From Flavobacterium album (GTDB lineage: Bacteria > Bacteroidota > Bacteroidia > Flavobacteriales > Flavobacteriaceae): a DNA stretch of 64,000 nt. The notes below the pieces were generated by a model that did not search any database, was not told where the DNA came from, and saw only the letters and a program-made list of their open reading frames with translations. Made by a program: the position numbers and the translations under genes. Of this stretch, positions 7,944-15,682 are shown piece by piece (positions within the stretch are counted from its first letter, which is position 1; every line of letters starts with the position of its first letter). The stretch lies in NCBI RefSeq assembly GCF_003096035.1, contig NZ_CP029186.1, positions 2,834,001 to 2,898,000 of the forward strand, written 5' to 3'.

Positions 7944-9053
7944 ATGATGAGATTAGCCGGACTATTTATTTTTTTAGCAACAATTGCCATGAATGCACAG
8001 GATAATTACAACCTTGTTATAGGTACATATACCAACGAATGTGACAGCAAAGGCATTTATGTATACGACTTCAATGCGGCAACGGCACAGTTTAAATTAA
8101 AAAATAATACCGATAAGGTGTCTAATCCAAGTTATCTCACTGTGTCTCCTGATAAAAAATTCATATACAGTGTTAACGAAGATGGCGATAAGAGCACTGT
8201 GAGCGCTTTTAAATATGGTGTTAGTAATGGATCATTGGGCTTTCTCAATAAAAAAGACTCAAAAGGCGCCGATCCCTGCTACATCATTAATGATGAAAAA
8301 AATGTAATTGTTGCCAACTACTCAGGTGGTACGATAACTGTTCTCGGCAAAAAAGCAGATGGATCGCTTGGCGATATAAAACAGGTAGTTAACCACAGCG
8401 GGAGCAGCGTTAACAAGGAACGCCAGGAAAAAGCACATCCGCACATGGTTTATTTTTCACCCGACAGGAAATATGTATTCTCCAATGACCTTGGGACAGA
8501 CAAGATATACATCTATACTTACAATCCTGATGGAGGCGATAAGACACTTGTATTAAAAGAAACTACTCCTACTGTTGCAGGCAGTGGGCCAAGGCACCTT
8601 GTCTTCAACCCAAATGGCATTTTCTTTTATGTGCTCCACGAACTCAACGGGACTATAGTATCATATAGCTATGATAAAGGCGTTGCAGGCAGGTTGCAGG
8701 AAATAAGCCTCGTGCCGGAAGGCTTCAATGGTGTTAACGGCGGCGCCGATATCCATTTCTCTAATGATGGTAAATTCCTGTATGCTACCAACAGGGGAGA
8801 TGCCAATACTATATCAGTATTCAGGGTTCATGCCAACGGTATGCTTAATATGGTTCAGCAGATAAGCACACAGGGCGTTTCGCCGCGTAATTTTGTTATC
8901 GACCCGAAAGATAATTTCCTGTTGGTGGCCAATCAGAAAAGCAATAACATCGTAATCTTCAAAAGGGATAAAACTACAGGGATGCTTGAGGATACTACAA
9001 AAAGGATTGAGGTATGCGCACCGGTTTGCCTGGTATTTACAACAAATAAATAA
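7944..9053 (+). CDS. 6-phosphogluconolactonase-type beta-propeller lactonase, exported
   Basis: The 369-residue product has a signal peptide (MMRLAGLFIFLATIAMNAQ) and then a seven-bladed propeller of the lactonase family (PF10282): it shows the opening YNLVIGTYT, repeated blade motifs such as NPSYLTVSPDKKFIYSVNE, GPRHLVFNPNGIFFYV and the closing SPRNFVIDPKDNFLLVANQ. Cytoplasmic family members hydrolyse 6-phosphogluconolactone; this one is predicted to be exported, so it may act on another lactone or sugar. The start at 7944 is chosen because it begins the signal peptide and lies just after a strong promoter. It is divergent from the BatA-like gene. Confidence 0.87.
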   Translation: MMRLAGLFIFLATIAMNAQDNYNLVIGTYTNECDSKGIYVYDFNAATAQFKLKNNTDKVSNPSYLTVSPDKKFIYSVNEDGDKSTVSAFKYGVSNGSLGFLNKKDSKGADPCYIINDEKNVIVANYSGGTITVLGKKADGSLGDIKQVVNHSGSSVNKERQEKAHPHMVYFSPDRKYVFSNDLGTDKIYIYTYNPDGGDKTLVLKETTPTVAGSGPRHLVFNPNGIFFYVLHELNGTIVSYSYDKGVAGRLQEISLVPEGFNGVNGGADIHFSNDGKFLYATNRGDANTISVFRVHANGMLNMVQQISTQGVSPRNFVIDPKDNFLLVANQKSNNIVIFKRDKTTGMLEDTTKRIEVCAPVCLVFTTNK

Positions 9054-9087
9054 CTTTCTGATTACTCCGGTGTGACGGTACACTATT

Positions 9088-10434
9088 CTATTTTCCTTTT
9101 TTCTTCTTTGCGGCTCTTTTAGCTTCAACAGCACGGTTGCGCGGAGCGGTTTTGCGGGGCTTTGTCTTACCCGGCCCGCCAAGGTTTACCTTTTTATTCT
9201 TTTCTTTCTTTTCGTGGAAAGCTTCTCCGCCTTCCGGTTTCTTCGTCCTGAATAGCTGCTTAACTTTTACCCTGTCCTTTTCGAACTCAAGCCTGCGCTC
9301 TTCAATTTTTACGCTTACGGGAATAGGAAGCGATTCAAGCTCTTTTTCCATGAGTACTTCAGCCTGCACCTGGATGTCCTCTTCTTTTGGGCCGATAAAG
9401 CTTATGGCAACGCCTTCCTTGTCGGCACGGCCGGTACGCCCGATACGGTGAATGTATTGCTCGGCCACTTCAGGGAACTCCATATTAATTACGTGCGTAA
9501 TATCCGAAATGTCAAGCCCCCGGGCCATAACATCGGTAGTAACGATACCCCTCAGTTCACCCTGCTGGAACGAAGCCATGGTGTTGAGCCTGTAATTCTG
9601 TGATTTATTGGAGTGGATCACACCGAACTGCCCTGGATATTCCTCTTCAAGTGCATCGACAACAAGGTCGGCTGTCTTTTTATTATTAACGAATACCAAT
9701 ATGCGGCTAAGGCTTTCGTCTTCCAGGAGGAACTTTAGTAAATTTATCTTCGTGAGGAAGTTAGGGACACTGTATGCCTGCTGGGTTATCTTTTCCAACG
9801 GCGTGCCTGATGGTGCCAGCGATACTTCTTCAGGGAAGTCGAAAAAATCGTTTAGCATCTCGTCTACATCATCGGTCATGGTAGCAGAGAAAAGTATGTT
9901 TTGCCTTTTCTGCTTCATCATTGATAGTATTGACGTTATCTGGAAACGAAAACCGAGGTTCAGTATCTCATCAAATTCATCTATCACCAACTTTTGCACT
10001 TCATCAAAGCGCAGTACATTATCCAGCGCCAGGTCCATCATTCTTCCGGGTGTACCTACCAGCACATCTACACCTTCGTAAACACGTGTTTTTTGCGTAT
10101 TGATGTTTACGCCGCCATATACGCCAAGTGCGCGCACCGACATATATTTCGTTAGTTTCTCTACCTCTTCAACTACCTGTACCACAAGTTCCCGGGTCGG
10201 TACAACGATAACCACCCGCGGCACATCGGTTTTTGCAAATTTCCATTGTTTGAGAATCGGCAGCAGGTAGGCAAAGGTCTTACCTGTACCGGTTTGCGCA
10301 ATGCCCATCATATCGCGCCCCGACATTATTACCGGCATGGCCCGCTCCTGTATCGGGGTAGGTGAAGTAAAGCCAAGCTCATCAATAGCTTTTTGCAGTG
10401 CTTTAGGAAGGTCGAGGTCGTTGAATGTGGCCAT
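9088..10434 (-). CDS. DEAD-box type ATP-dependent RNA helicase with DEFD motif II
   Basis: A 448-residue helicase with all core motifs: Q motif (FTSPTPIQ, residues 22-29), motif I AQTGTGKT (46-53), PTREL (79-83), GTPGR (127-131), SAT, and HRIGRTGR near residue 330. Motif II reads IDEFDE (DEFD at 152-155) where the family name comes from DEAD. A basic, lysine/arginine-rich tail of about 70 residues follows the core (KKNKKVNLGGPGKTKPRKT), as in RhlE-type proteins that bind structured RNA. Probably acts in ribosome assembly or mRNA turnover in the cytoplasm, possibly in cold adaptation. It is monocistronic; its 3' end converges with the lactonase gene. Confidence 0.92.
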   Translation of the reverse strand: MATFNDLDLPKALQKAIDELGFTSPTPIQERAMPVIMSGRDMMGIAQTGTGKTFAYLLPILKQWKFAKTDVPRVVIVVPTRELVVQVVEEVEKLTKYMSVRALGVYGGVNINTQKTRVYEGVDVLVGTPGRMMDLALDNVLRFDEVQKLVIDEFDEILNLGFRFQITSILSMMKQKRQNILFSATMTDDVDEMLNDFFDFPEEVSLAPSGTPLEKITQQAYSVPNFLTKINLLKFLLEDESLSRILVFVNNKKTADLVVDALEEEYPGQFGVIHSNKSQNYRLNTMASFQQGELRGIVTTDVMARGLDISDITHVINMEFPEVAEQYIHRIGRTGRADKEGVAISFIGPKEEDIQVQAEVLMEKELESLPIPVSVKIEERRLEFEKDRVKVKQLFRTKKPEGGEAFHEKKEKNKKVNLGGPGKTKPRKTAPRNRAVEAKRAAKKKKGK

Positions 10435-10699
10435 GTACTATATTTTCCGGCAAAGATAGGCATTTATAATTTAGCCAATGAATTCCCAATTTCAAACAAA
10501 GCTGATGACACGATCGTTCAAATTTACGCTGATTTCCAATCCCATTATTTTAAGAGTGTAAAAAGATGCCAAATTTGCCGGGTCCTGTATCATCTGTAGC
10601 GTAAAAAACTGTAGCAGATTTTCCATTTTTTAAATTAACATAACCTTTTCAATAATTCATTTTGGCTGTAGTATTTTAGCTATATAAAAATTAAAAGCC
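10435..10699. other. Intergenic region with no recognised gene
   Basis: This 265-base AT-rich gap between the divergent helicase and a small gene holds no convincing ORF. A short + strand ORF (10393-10599) overlaps the helicase start and is a shadow. No clear hairpin or complete promoter was found. Confidence 0.5.
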
Positions 10700-10954
10700 A
10701 TGGCCGAATTTGTAGTAATAGGTAATGAAATTTCAATAGCTGCTATCAGGAGCTTTCTCTTTGCTAAGAAAATTGATAAAGGCGATTCGCTTGTGCTTAA
10801 CCCTATGGATTACGAGAATATCTTAGAGGAGATCAAAAATTCCGAAGAGCCGATTGACATCCCATTAAATGTCCTGGGTGTCAGGATCCTTAAAGATACT
10901 TCGGGCGAAGTGCCCAATGGCAAGGTCCAGATCGTAGAGGACGACAAGATGTAG
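10700..10954 (+). CDS. Small protein of unknown function
   Basis: An 84-residue acidic protein (MAEFVVIGNEISIAAIRSF) with no signal peptide or membrane segment. Predicted alpha/beta, with a C-terminal beta segment around LNVLGVRILKDTSGEVPNG. It stands alone, ended by a terminator-like hairpin at 10984-11014. The regular codon use and the terminator right after the stop support a real gene. No family recognised. Confidence 0.65.
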   Translation: MAEFVVIGNEISIAAIRSFLFAKKIDKGDSLVLNPMDYENILEEIKNSEEPIDIPLNVLGVRILKDTSGEVPNGKVQIVEDDKM

Positions 10955-10983
10955 ATAACTAAATGTAAATGTTTTTTATAAAG

Positions 10984-11014
10984 AAAGCTTCGGAGTAGTG
11001 CACGGAGCTTTTTT
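10984..11014 (+). terminator. Rho-independent terminator
   Basis: Arms at 10984-10992 (AAAGCTTCG) and 11003-11011 (CGGAGCTTT) pair over 9 bp with one G-U, followed by a T run. It closes the 84-residue gene ending at 10954. Confidence 0.7.
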
Positions 11015-11108
11015 GTTATACAAATGTCCGCGCCAAAGTTTAGGCTTTATTTAAGAACACTATTAAATTATAAATGCTAATTTGTATCAATCTTTTAAAC
11101 ACAGCACC

Positions 11109-11372
11109 ATGACAGATAATTTCAAAACCATAGCAGATGCTTTCCAAAATGCGGGGGTTGACGTGCATACGGCAGAATACAGCATTACTGCCTATTCATT
11201 AAATACTAGCCTGAGCTTTAAATTTAGTAACCTGGAAGAATTCCTTTCTTTTCTGGGGCCTACAGCAGGTGCGGGAACCGAAAAGATAAACGCCATGCTT
11301 ATTGAAGCTGGGGTCGACCCGGGTAGCTTTTTTTATGTGAATTTTTATAAACCAAAAGTTGCAGAACTGTAA
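11109..11372 (+). CDS. Small protein of unknown function
   Basis: An 87-residue product starting MTDNFKTIADAFQNAGVDVH. I prefer this ATG to an in-frame start 27 bases earlier (MYQSFKHST) because the ordered sequence begins here. It has no signal peptide or transmembrane segment; the middle (LSFKFSNLEEFLSFLGPTAGAGTEK) suggests an alpha/beta domain. The next gene starts 12 bases after the stop. No family recognised. Confidence 0.6.
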   Translation: MTDNFKTIADAFQNAGVDVHTAEYSITAYSLNTSLSFKFSNLEEFLSFLGPTAGAGTEKINAMLIEAGVDPGSFFYVNFYKPKVAEL

Positions 11373-11383
11373 ATTACTCCCCA

Positions 11384-11638
11384 ATGGACTTAGGTTACCT
11401 GAAAATAAAGATCGATATTAAAGCAGAGCACGACGAGCTCAGTAAGCGCTATGGCTATAAGAGGAAGGAATTAAAGAAAGAGGAGATCAAAAAGATATTT
11501 GAGGGCTTTAAGGATTTCTTCAGGAACGATGGACATTTTAAATTCAAGGAGAATGAGCATAGCATCACGGCCGAATACAAAGATCATGGCATAAAACTGG
11601 ATATTGATATTTATAAAAATATCGATAGCGCTGATTAA
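11384..11638 (+). CDS. Small unknown protein, possibly 5' part of a frameshifted gene
   Basis: An 84-residue, lysine-rich frame starting MDLGYLKIKIDIKAEHDELS with a helical stretch KRYGYKRKELKKEEIKKIFEGF and a beta-rich end. It overlaps the next frame (11604-11876), and the two read as one continuous protein if a single T is skipped at the stop codon (11636): SAD followed directly by NITGTIKTYEKDTF. Either these are two coupled small genes or one gene of about 165 residues split by a one-base insertion or a programmed +1 shift. No family recognised. Confidence 0.55.
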   Translation: MDLGYLKIKIDIKAEHDELSKRYGYKRKELKKEEIKKIFEGFKDFFRNDGHFKFKENEHSITAEYKDHGIKLDIDIYKNIDSAD

Positions 11639-11876
11639 TATTACCGGAACAATAAAGACATACGAAAAGGATACTTTTGAATTTGTATCCGAAGGGATAT
11701 GTAATAAGGATATGGCACTGCAGCCACCCGATATTGATGCATATGACAAAATGGTGCTGGAAAGCAAATTCTATAAAGATTTCCTCGATGGTGAGGTGGA
11801 TTATTTCTTCAGGTACAAGATTACGGGAAGGGAAGAGGTTTATGACTCAATACAGGCAATGCTTACAGGGTTATAA
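11604..11876 (+). CDS. Small unknown protein, possibly 3' part of the preceding gene
   Basis: This frame has no ATG at its beginning: it could only start at a TTG (11604) inside the previous gene. The product ends in a segment with YDKMVLESKFYKDFLDGEVDYFFRYK. The lack of a good start, together with the clean join to the upstream frame by skipping one base at 11636, makes a split gene more likely than two genes. No family recognised, no signal peptide. Confidence 0.45.
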   Translation: MIFIKISIALINITGTIKTYEKDTFEFVSEGICNKDMALQPPDIDAYDKMVLESKFYKDFLDGEVDYFFRYKITGREEVYDSIQAMLTGL

Positions 11877-12071
11877 ACAACCTGCTGTTGATACTTCGTC
11901 GCTACTGCGTTTAAAAACAACTTAAAAAATAGTATTTTTGCGATGGTTATGAACTGATTTTGCCGCTGCAACTACATAGTTTTGCAGTGCGAATTAGTTT
12001 TTTATAATAATTTAAAGCGTCCCCTTTTTGCTGAAAAACTACTTGTTATCCTCTATCTAAAGTAAAAGGAG

Positions 12072-12311
12072 ATGAAATTATTTTCGCTTATATTATCTGT
12101 TACAGTATTTTTTATTTCACTGTATTTCTTTGTCATGGAACTGCCAATACGGGCAGGCTTCAATGATATTATTTATGTAATGCTGCTCGTTATATTAATG
12201 GCAATATGTATTGTCGGGATTATAATCAACTGGGGGCTGCTTTACAAGCGGGCCCGAAAAAACAGGTCTTTACTTTTTATAGCAAATACATTCTCCAAAA
12301 AAAATAAATAA
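12072..12311 (+). CDS. Small two-helix membrane protein
   Basis: A 79-residue protein with two hydrophobic helices (about residues 3-22 and 32-55) and a basic C-terminal tail (KRARKNRSLLF), so the tail is probably cytoplasmic. Not similar to anything I can name. A strong hairpin follows the stop (12310-12332). The 195 bases before it contain a TATTTTTG element at 11933-11940 and an imperfect hairpin around 11964-11990, so transcription may start there with a leader of about 120 bases. Confidence 0.65.
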   Translation: MKLFSLILSVTVFFISLYFFVMELPIRAGFNDIIYVMLLVILMAICIVGIIINWGLLYKRARKNRSLLFIANTFSKKNK

Positions 12312-12332
12312 ACTCCGGACCTGCCGGAGTTT
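12310..12332 (+). terminator. Rho-independent terminator
   Basis: A 9-bp perfect stem (AAACTCCGG / CCGGAGTTT) with a 5-base loop overlaps the stop of the preceding small membrane gene and is followed by T residues. Confidence 0.75.
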
Positions 12333-12360
12333 TTATTAGCGAGCCTAACAGAAGCTATCT

Positions 12361-12759
12361 TTATGCCGGCTTTGCCAGCAGCTGTACCTGGTCTTTCAGG
12401 CGTTCTATCACGAGGTTCATCATGCGTTTGTTCAGGTTTGACGAGTTAAGGATATATTCCCTAAACTCTTCAATGGTAAACATCGCCATTACCATCCCTT
12501 TTAGCGCATTGCGGAACTTGATATCCTTATGCACAGCATTGTCTATAAAATGCATTTTCTTTTCGGTTGAAAGCGAATAAAAATCACTTTTAGACTTATT
12601 TACATAATTAATGAATGACTCAATAAAAATGTCGTTCTGGAGCTTCAGTATAGGCCTTAGCGTTTTGTTTTGGAAAATCTCTTCTTTGCCGGACTGGGGG
12701 AGTATTTCGCCAATTGCTTCTCCACGGAGGGCCAATAGCCCCGTATCGCGATTGTTCAT
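12361..12759 (-). CDS. Conserved small helical protein of unknown function
   Basis: A 132-residue protein, MNNRDTGLLALRGEAIGEIL at the N-terminus, mostly alpha-helical with no membrane segment. It contains NKTLRPILKLQNDIFIESF and KDIKFRNALKGMVMAMFT. I recall related flavobacterial proteins, some labelled glyoxalase, but I see no metal-binding glyoxalase motif, so I would not use that name. Its promoter side faces the OmpA gene terminator at 12786-12808. Confidence 0.65.
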   Translation of the reverse strand: MNNRDTGLLALRGEAIGEILPQSGKEEIFQNKTLRPILKLQNDIFIESFINYVNKSKSDFYSLSTEKKMHFIDNAVHKDIKFRNALKGMVMAMFTIEEFREYILNSSNLNKRMMNLVIERLKDQVQLLAKPA

Positions 12760-12785
12760 CTTGTTTTCTTTTAAAGATAAAAAAA

Positions 12786-12808
12786 ATCCCCCGCTTGTGG
12801 CAGGGGAT
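12786..12808 (-). terminator. Rho-independent terminator of the OmpA gene
   Basis: On the minus strand arms 12808-12800 and 12794-12786 (ATCCCCTGC / GCGGGGGAT) pair over 9 bp with one G-U and are followed by a run of eight T. It lies 25 bases after the OmpA stop. Confidence 0.75.
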
Positions 12809-12832
12809 CTTACTATAGTTATTAACTAAATA

Positions 12833-14122
12833 CTATTTCAGTATGAAAGTAACCCTTCTTACAACTGTACGTACAGTCCTTGAGTCATTTCCAAGGCTTT
12901 GCTCGCCATTTGCTACGATATTAAGGTTAGCCGGGTTAACACCTGCATCAACCAATATCTTCTTAACATTTTCAGCCCTTCTCCTTGAAAGATCCTTATT
13001 GTATGCAGAAGAACCTACTTCATCAGCATATCCTATTACATCAGCAGATTTGCCAGGGTTTTGTTTCAGGTAAGTGATAAGGAAGTTAATGCCGTCTACA
13101 GATTGTGCATTAGGCTTATCTTTAGCAGTGTCGAAGTACACATTTACATAGCCTGAATTTATAAGCTTCTCAAGACCTACACCTTGCTGTGCAATTTTCT
13201 CATCGATTTTCCTGCTAGTATCCCTGTCTTTTTGCTCAAGGTAAGTCTCAAGCTCATCAGGCACACCATTATTATTCCTGTCTATAGTCCTTCCTTTACT
13301 GTCAACAGCTACACCTGTAATAGTGTTTGGTTCGCTGTCAAGGTAGTCTGGCACACCGTCTTTATCAGAGTCGTTCATCATTGTTTCAAGCTCGCTTAGG
13401 CGGTTTTCAAGATCCTGAAGTTTGTCTGCATTTGGCTCAGCAACAAACCAGTCAGCATGCTGCCTTCCGCTTTTGCCAAGGTAAACAGACAGACCGATAG
13501 TAGCATTATATAGTGTACTGTCAAAGCCCTGGTAAGTGCGCTGATAAGGGCCACCATCCCACGTTTTGTGCTGTGAGAAGTTGTTTATCATTGTAAAATC
13601 GGCATTAAGCGAAACCCTGTTAGAAATCCTGAACTGCCCAGTAAGACCGATTAAGAAGTTTCCTAAGTGGTCTTGCCCGTCAAAACCACCATCTTCGCGC
13701 TCCTGGTTTGTCAGCTGTGAAACACCAACACCCATGTGGCCTAATAAATTAAGTCTTTTTGTCCATGTTTCAAACTCCATGATACGCCCAAGATTTGCAT
13801 ACCCCTGAAGATTAATACCAATCACTGTTGATTTGAAAGTACGGCTACCGGAACCATCATCATTTAATACATCATACCCTCCGGCCAGTTTTAGACCAAA
13901 CTTGGTATTAAACATATACCTGAATCCTAAATCAGCGTGGAACAGGTTAGTTACATTCATATGGTAACCTTCAGTCATTGGGTTACCTGCCTTATTTGTA
14001 CCGAAATTACCATCAATTGACCATTTGTTGTAGTCATTGCTGGTAGTAGTTTCTGCATCCTGAGCCTTAAGCGCGGCAGAGGAAAGGCAAAGCATTAATA
14101 ATGGGAGTACAACTTTCTTCAT
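12833..14122 (-). CDS. OmpA-family outer-membrane protein
   Basis: The 429-residue precursor has a signal peptide (MKKVVLPLLMLCLSSAALKA), an N-terminal eight-stranded-type beta barrel to about residue 240, a short linker with thrombospondin-type-3/calcium-binding repeats (DSDKDGVPDYLDSEPNT and RNNNGVPDELE), and a C-terminal OmpA peptidoglycan-binding domain (VNVYFDTAKDKPNAQS, then GYADEVGSSAYNKDLSRRRA). Such proteins tie the outer membrane to the cell wall and are often the most abundant outer-membrane proteins of flavobacteria. On the minus strand a TACTTTTG element (14186-14193) may be its -7 box. The gene stands alone. Confidence 0.93.
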   Translation of the reverse strand: MKKVVLPLLMLCLSSAALKAQDAETTTSNDYNKWSIDGNFGTNKAGNPMTEGYHMNVTNLFHADLGFRYMFNTKFGLKLAGGYDVLNDDGSGSRTFKSTVIGINLQGYANLGRIMEFETWTKRLNLLGHMGVGVSQLTNQEREDGGFDGQDHLGNFLIGLTGQFRISNRVSLNADFTMINNFSQHKTWDGGPYQRTYQGFDSTLYNATIGLSVYLGKSGRQHADWFVAEPNADKLQDLENRLSELETMMNDSDKDGVPDYLDSEPNTITGVAVDSKGRTIDRNNNGVPDELETYLEQKDRDTSRKIDEKIAQQGVGLEKLINSGYVNVYFDTAKDKPNAQSVDGINFLITYLKQNPGKSADVIGYADEVGSSAYNKDLSRRRAENVKKILVDAGVNPANLNIVANGEQSLGNDSRTVRTVVRRVTFILK

Positions 14123-14253
14123 AATAATTGTTTATTGTTTATCAGTATTGTCATTTAATCTTATGGGTAATCACTATTGTTGGGGCAAAAGTAATATTTT
14201 TAAATTAAGAAAATATCCTATCTTTAGGATTGAAATTTTAACAAAAGTAAAAA

Positions 14254-15606
14254 ATGTTTTCTATAACCAATCCTTTTAACAAAATTTTTTTGTCAAAATA
14301 TAGTTATTTTTCTGAAAGTCAGATTAATACTGTGTTAGTAAATAGCGAGAAGGCTTCTGCTGCATGGAGACACACACCGATAGCGGAGCGCCTAAAATTT
14401 ATCGAAAATTTAATATTTACCTTAACAAAACAACAACATTTACTGGCAGAAAGATGCTCTTTGGAGATGGGCAAGCCCATAACCCAGTCAGAAGCAGAAG
14501 TAAAAAAATGCATAACCTTATGTGACTACTATCTAAAGAATTCTGAGAATTTTCTTTCAGTATATGAAATCCTTACAGACGCTGACGAGAGTTTTATAAC
14601 ATATGAGCCTTTAGGTGTGATTCTCGGTGTTATGCCATGGAACTTTCCATACTGGCAGGTTTTTCGTTTTGCGATACCGGCTATAATTGCAGGTAACGCC
14701 GTAGTTGTAAAGCACGCCTCTAATGTTGCGGGTTGCGGTATATTGCTTGAAGAGCTTTTCAGTGAGGCGGGTTTCCCTAAAGGCATTTACCAAAACCTGC
14801 TAATCTCCGGCGACCAGGTAGAAGATGTAATCAATAATCCCATAATCAGGGCGGTTTCCCTTACCGGAAGCGAGAAAGCGGGGGCGGCGGTAGCCTCTGC
14901 TGCAGCAAAGCAGATCAAGAAAGCAGTATTAGAACTCGGGGGCAGCAATGCTTTTATTGTTTGCGAAGATGCGAGCCTGGACGATGCTGTAGCGGTCGCT
15001 GTTAATGCAAGAATGCAGAATACCGGCCAAAGCTGTATTGCCGCCAAACGTTTTTTGGTACATAATAAAGTGTTCGATGCTTTTCTTGAAGGATTTAAAA
15101 AGGGTGTTGAAGCATTAAAGCCGGGCGACCCGATGGATAAAGCTACAGAAATCGGACCGATGGCGCGGGAAGACCTTGCCATAGGTATTGAGAAACAGGT
15201 GAAAGATTCTGTTGCGATGGGAGCAAAGCTTGTGACCGGCGGAAAAAGGAAAGATGCTTTTTACGACCCTACTATACTTATAGGTGTTACTACCGACATG
15301 CCGGTATTTAAAGAAGAGGTTTTCGGGCCGGTGGCTGCAATAATGGCTTTCGATAGTTTTGAAGAAGCGGTAGAGCTGAGCAACAAAACCAATTTCGGTC
15401 TGGGTGTTACGGTATTTACCAATGATATTGAAGGCATCAAAAAGAAAGTACACCTTTTTGAGGAAGGCGCCGTATTTATAAACGCTATGGTAAAGTCAGA
15501 TCCAGCCCTTCCGTTTGGGGGTGTAAAGCGATCCGGCTTCGGGAGGGAACTTGCCGAAAACGGGCTCAAAGAGTTTGTAAATGTGAAAACGGTTTATATT
15601 AAATAA
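14254..15606 (+). CDS. NAD(P)-dependent aldehyde dehydrogenase, succinate-semialdehyde type
   Basis: The 450-residue enzyme carries the aldehyde dehydrogenase signatures: MPWNFPYWQVFRFAIPA, the Rossmann segment SLTGSEKAG, the general-base glutamate in LELGGSNAF and the catalytic cysteine in GQSCIAAKRF, then EEVFGPVAAI and PFGGVKRSGFGRE. The short length and the MPWNFP start of the fold fit the succinate-semialdehyde dehydrogenase (GabD/Sad) branch, which oxidises succinate semialdehyde to succinate. The cofactor (NAD or NADP) cannot be decided by eye. It is monocistronic, with a strong bidirectional terminator after it. Confidence 0.88.
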   Translation: MFSITNPFNKIFLSKYSYFSESQINTVLVNSEKASAAWRHTPIAERLKFIENLIFTLTKQQHLLAERCSLEMGKPITQSEAEVKKCITLCDYYLKNSENFLSVYEILTDADESFITYEPLGVILGVMPWNFPYWQVFRFAIPAIIAGNAVVVKHASNVAGCGILLEELFSEAGFPKGIYQNLLISGDQVEDVINNPIIRAVSLTGSEKAGAAVASAAAKQIKKAVLELGGSNAFIVCEDASLDDAVAVAVNARMQNTGQSCIAAKRFLVHNKVFDAFLEGFKKGVEALKPGDPMDKATEIGPMAREDLAIGIEKQVKDSVAMGAKLVTGGKRKDAFYDPTILIGVTTDMPVFKEEVFGPVAAIMAFDSFEEAVELSNKTNFGLGVTVFTNDIEGIKKKVHLFEEGAVFINAMVKSDPALPFGGVKRSGFGRELAENGLKEFVNVKTVYIK

Positions 15607-15626
15607 ATTCATGGAATTTCAAACGA

Positions 15627-15655
15627 AAAGCCGCCCGATACTACCGGGCGGCTTT
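15627..15655. terminator. Bidirectional terminator
   Basis: A perfect 11-bp stem (AAAGCCGCCCG / CGGGCGGCTTT) with a 7-base loop, A-rich on one side and T-rich on the other. It serves the aldehyde dehydrogenase gene and the convergent E1 gene. Confidence 0.85.
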
Positions 15656-15682
15656 CTATTTTATAAAAACTATGATTGAATA

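Noticed and set aside
10393..10599. 68-codon + strand frame before the 84-residue gene
   Set aside because: Its first part overlaps the helicase start on the other strand and it has no recognisable features.
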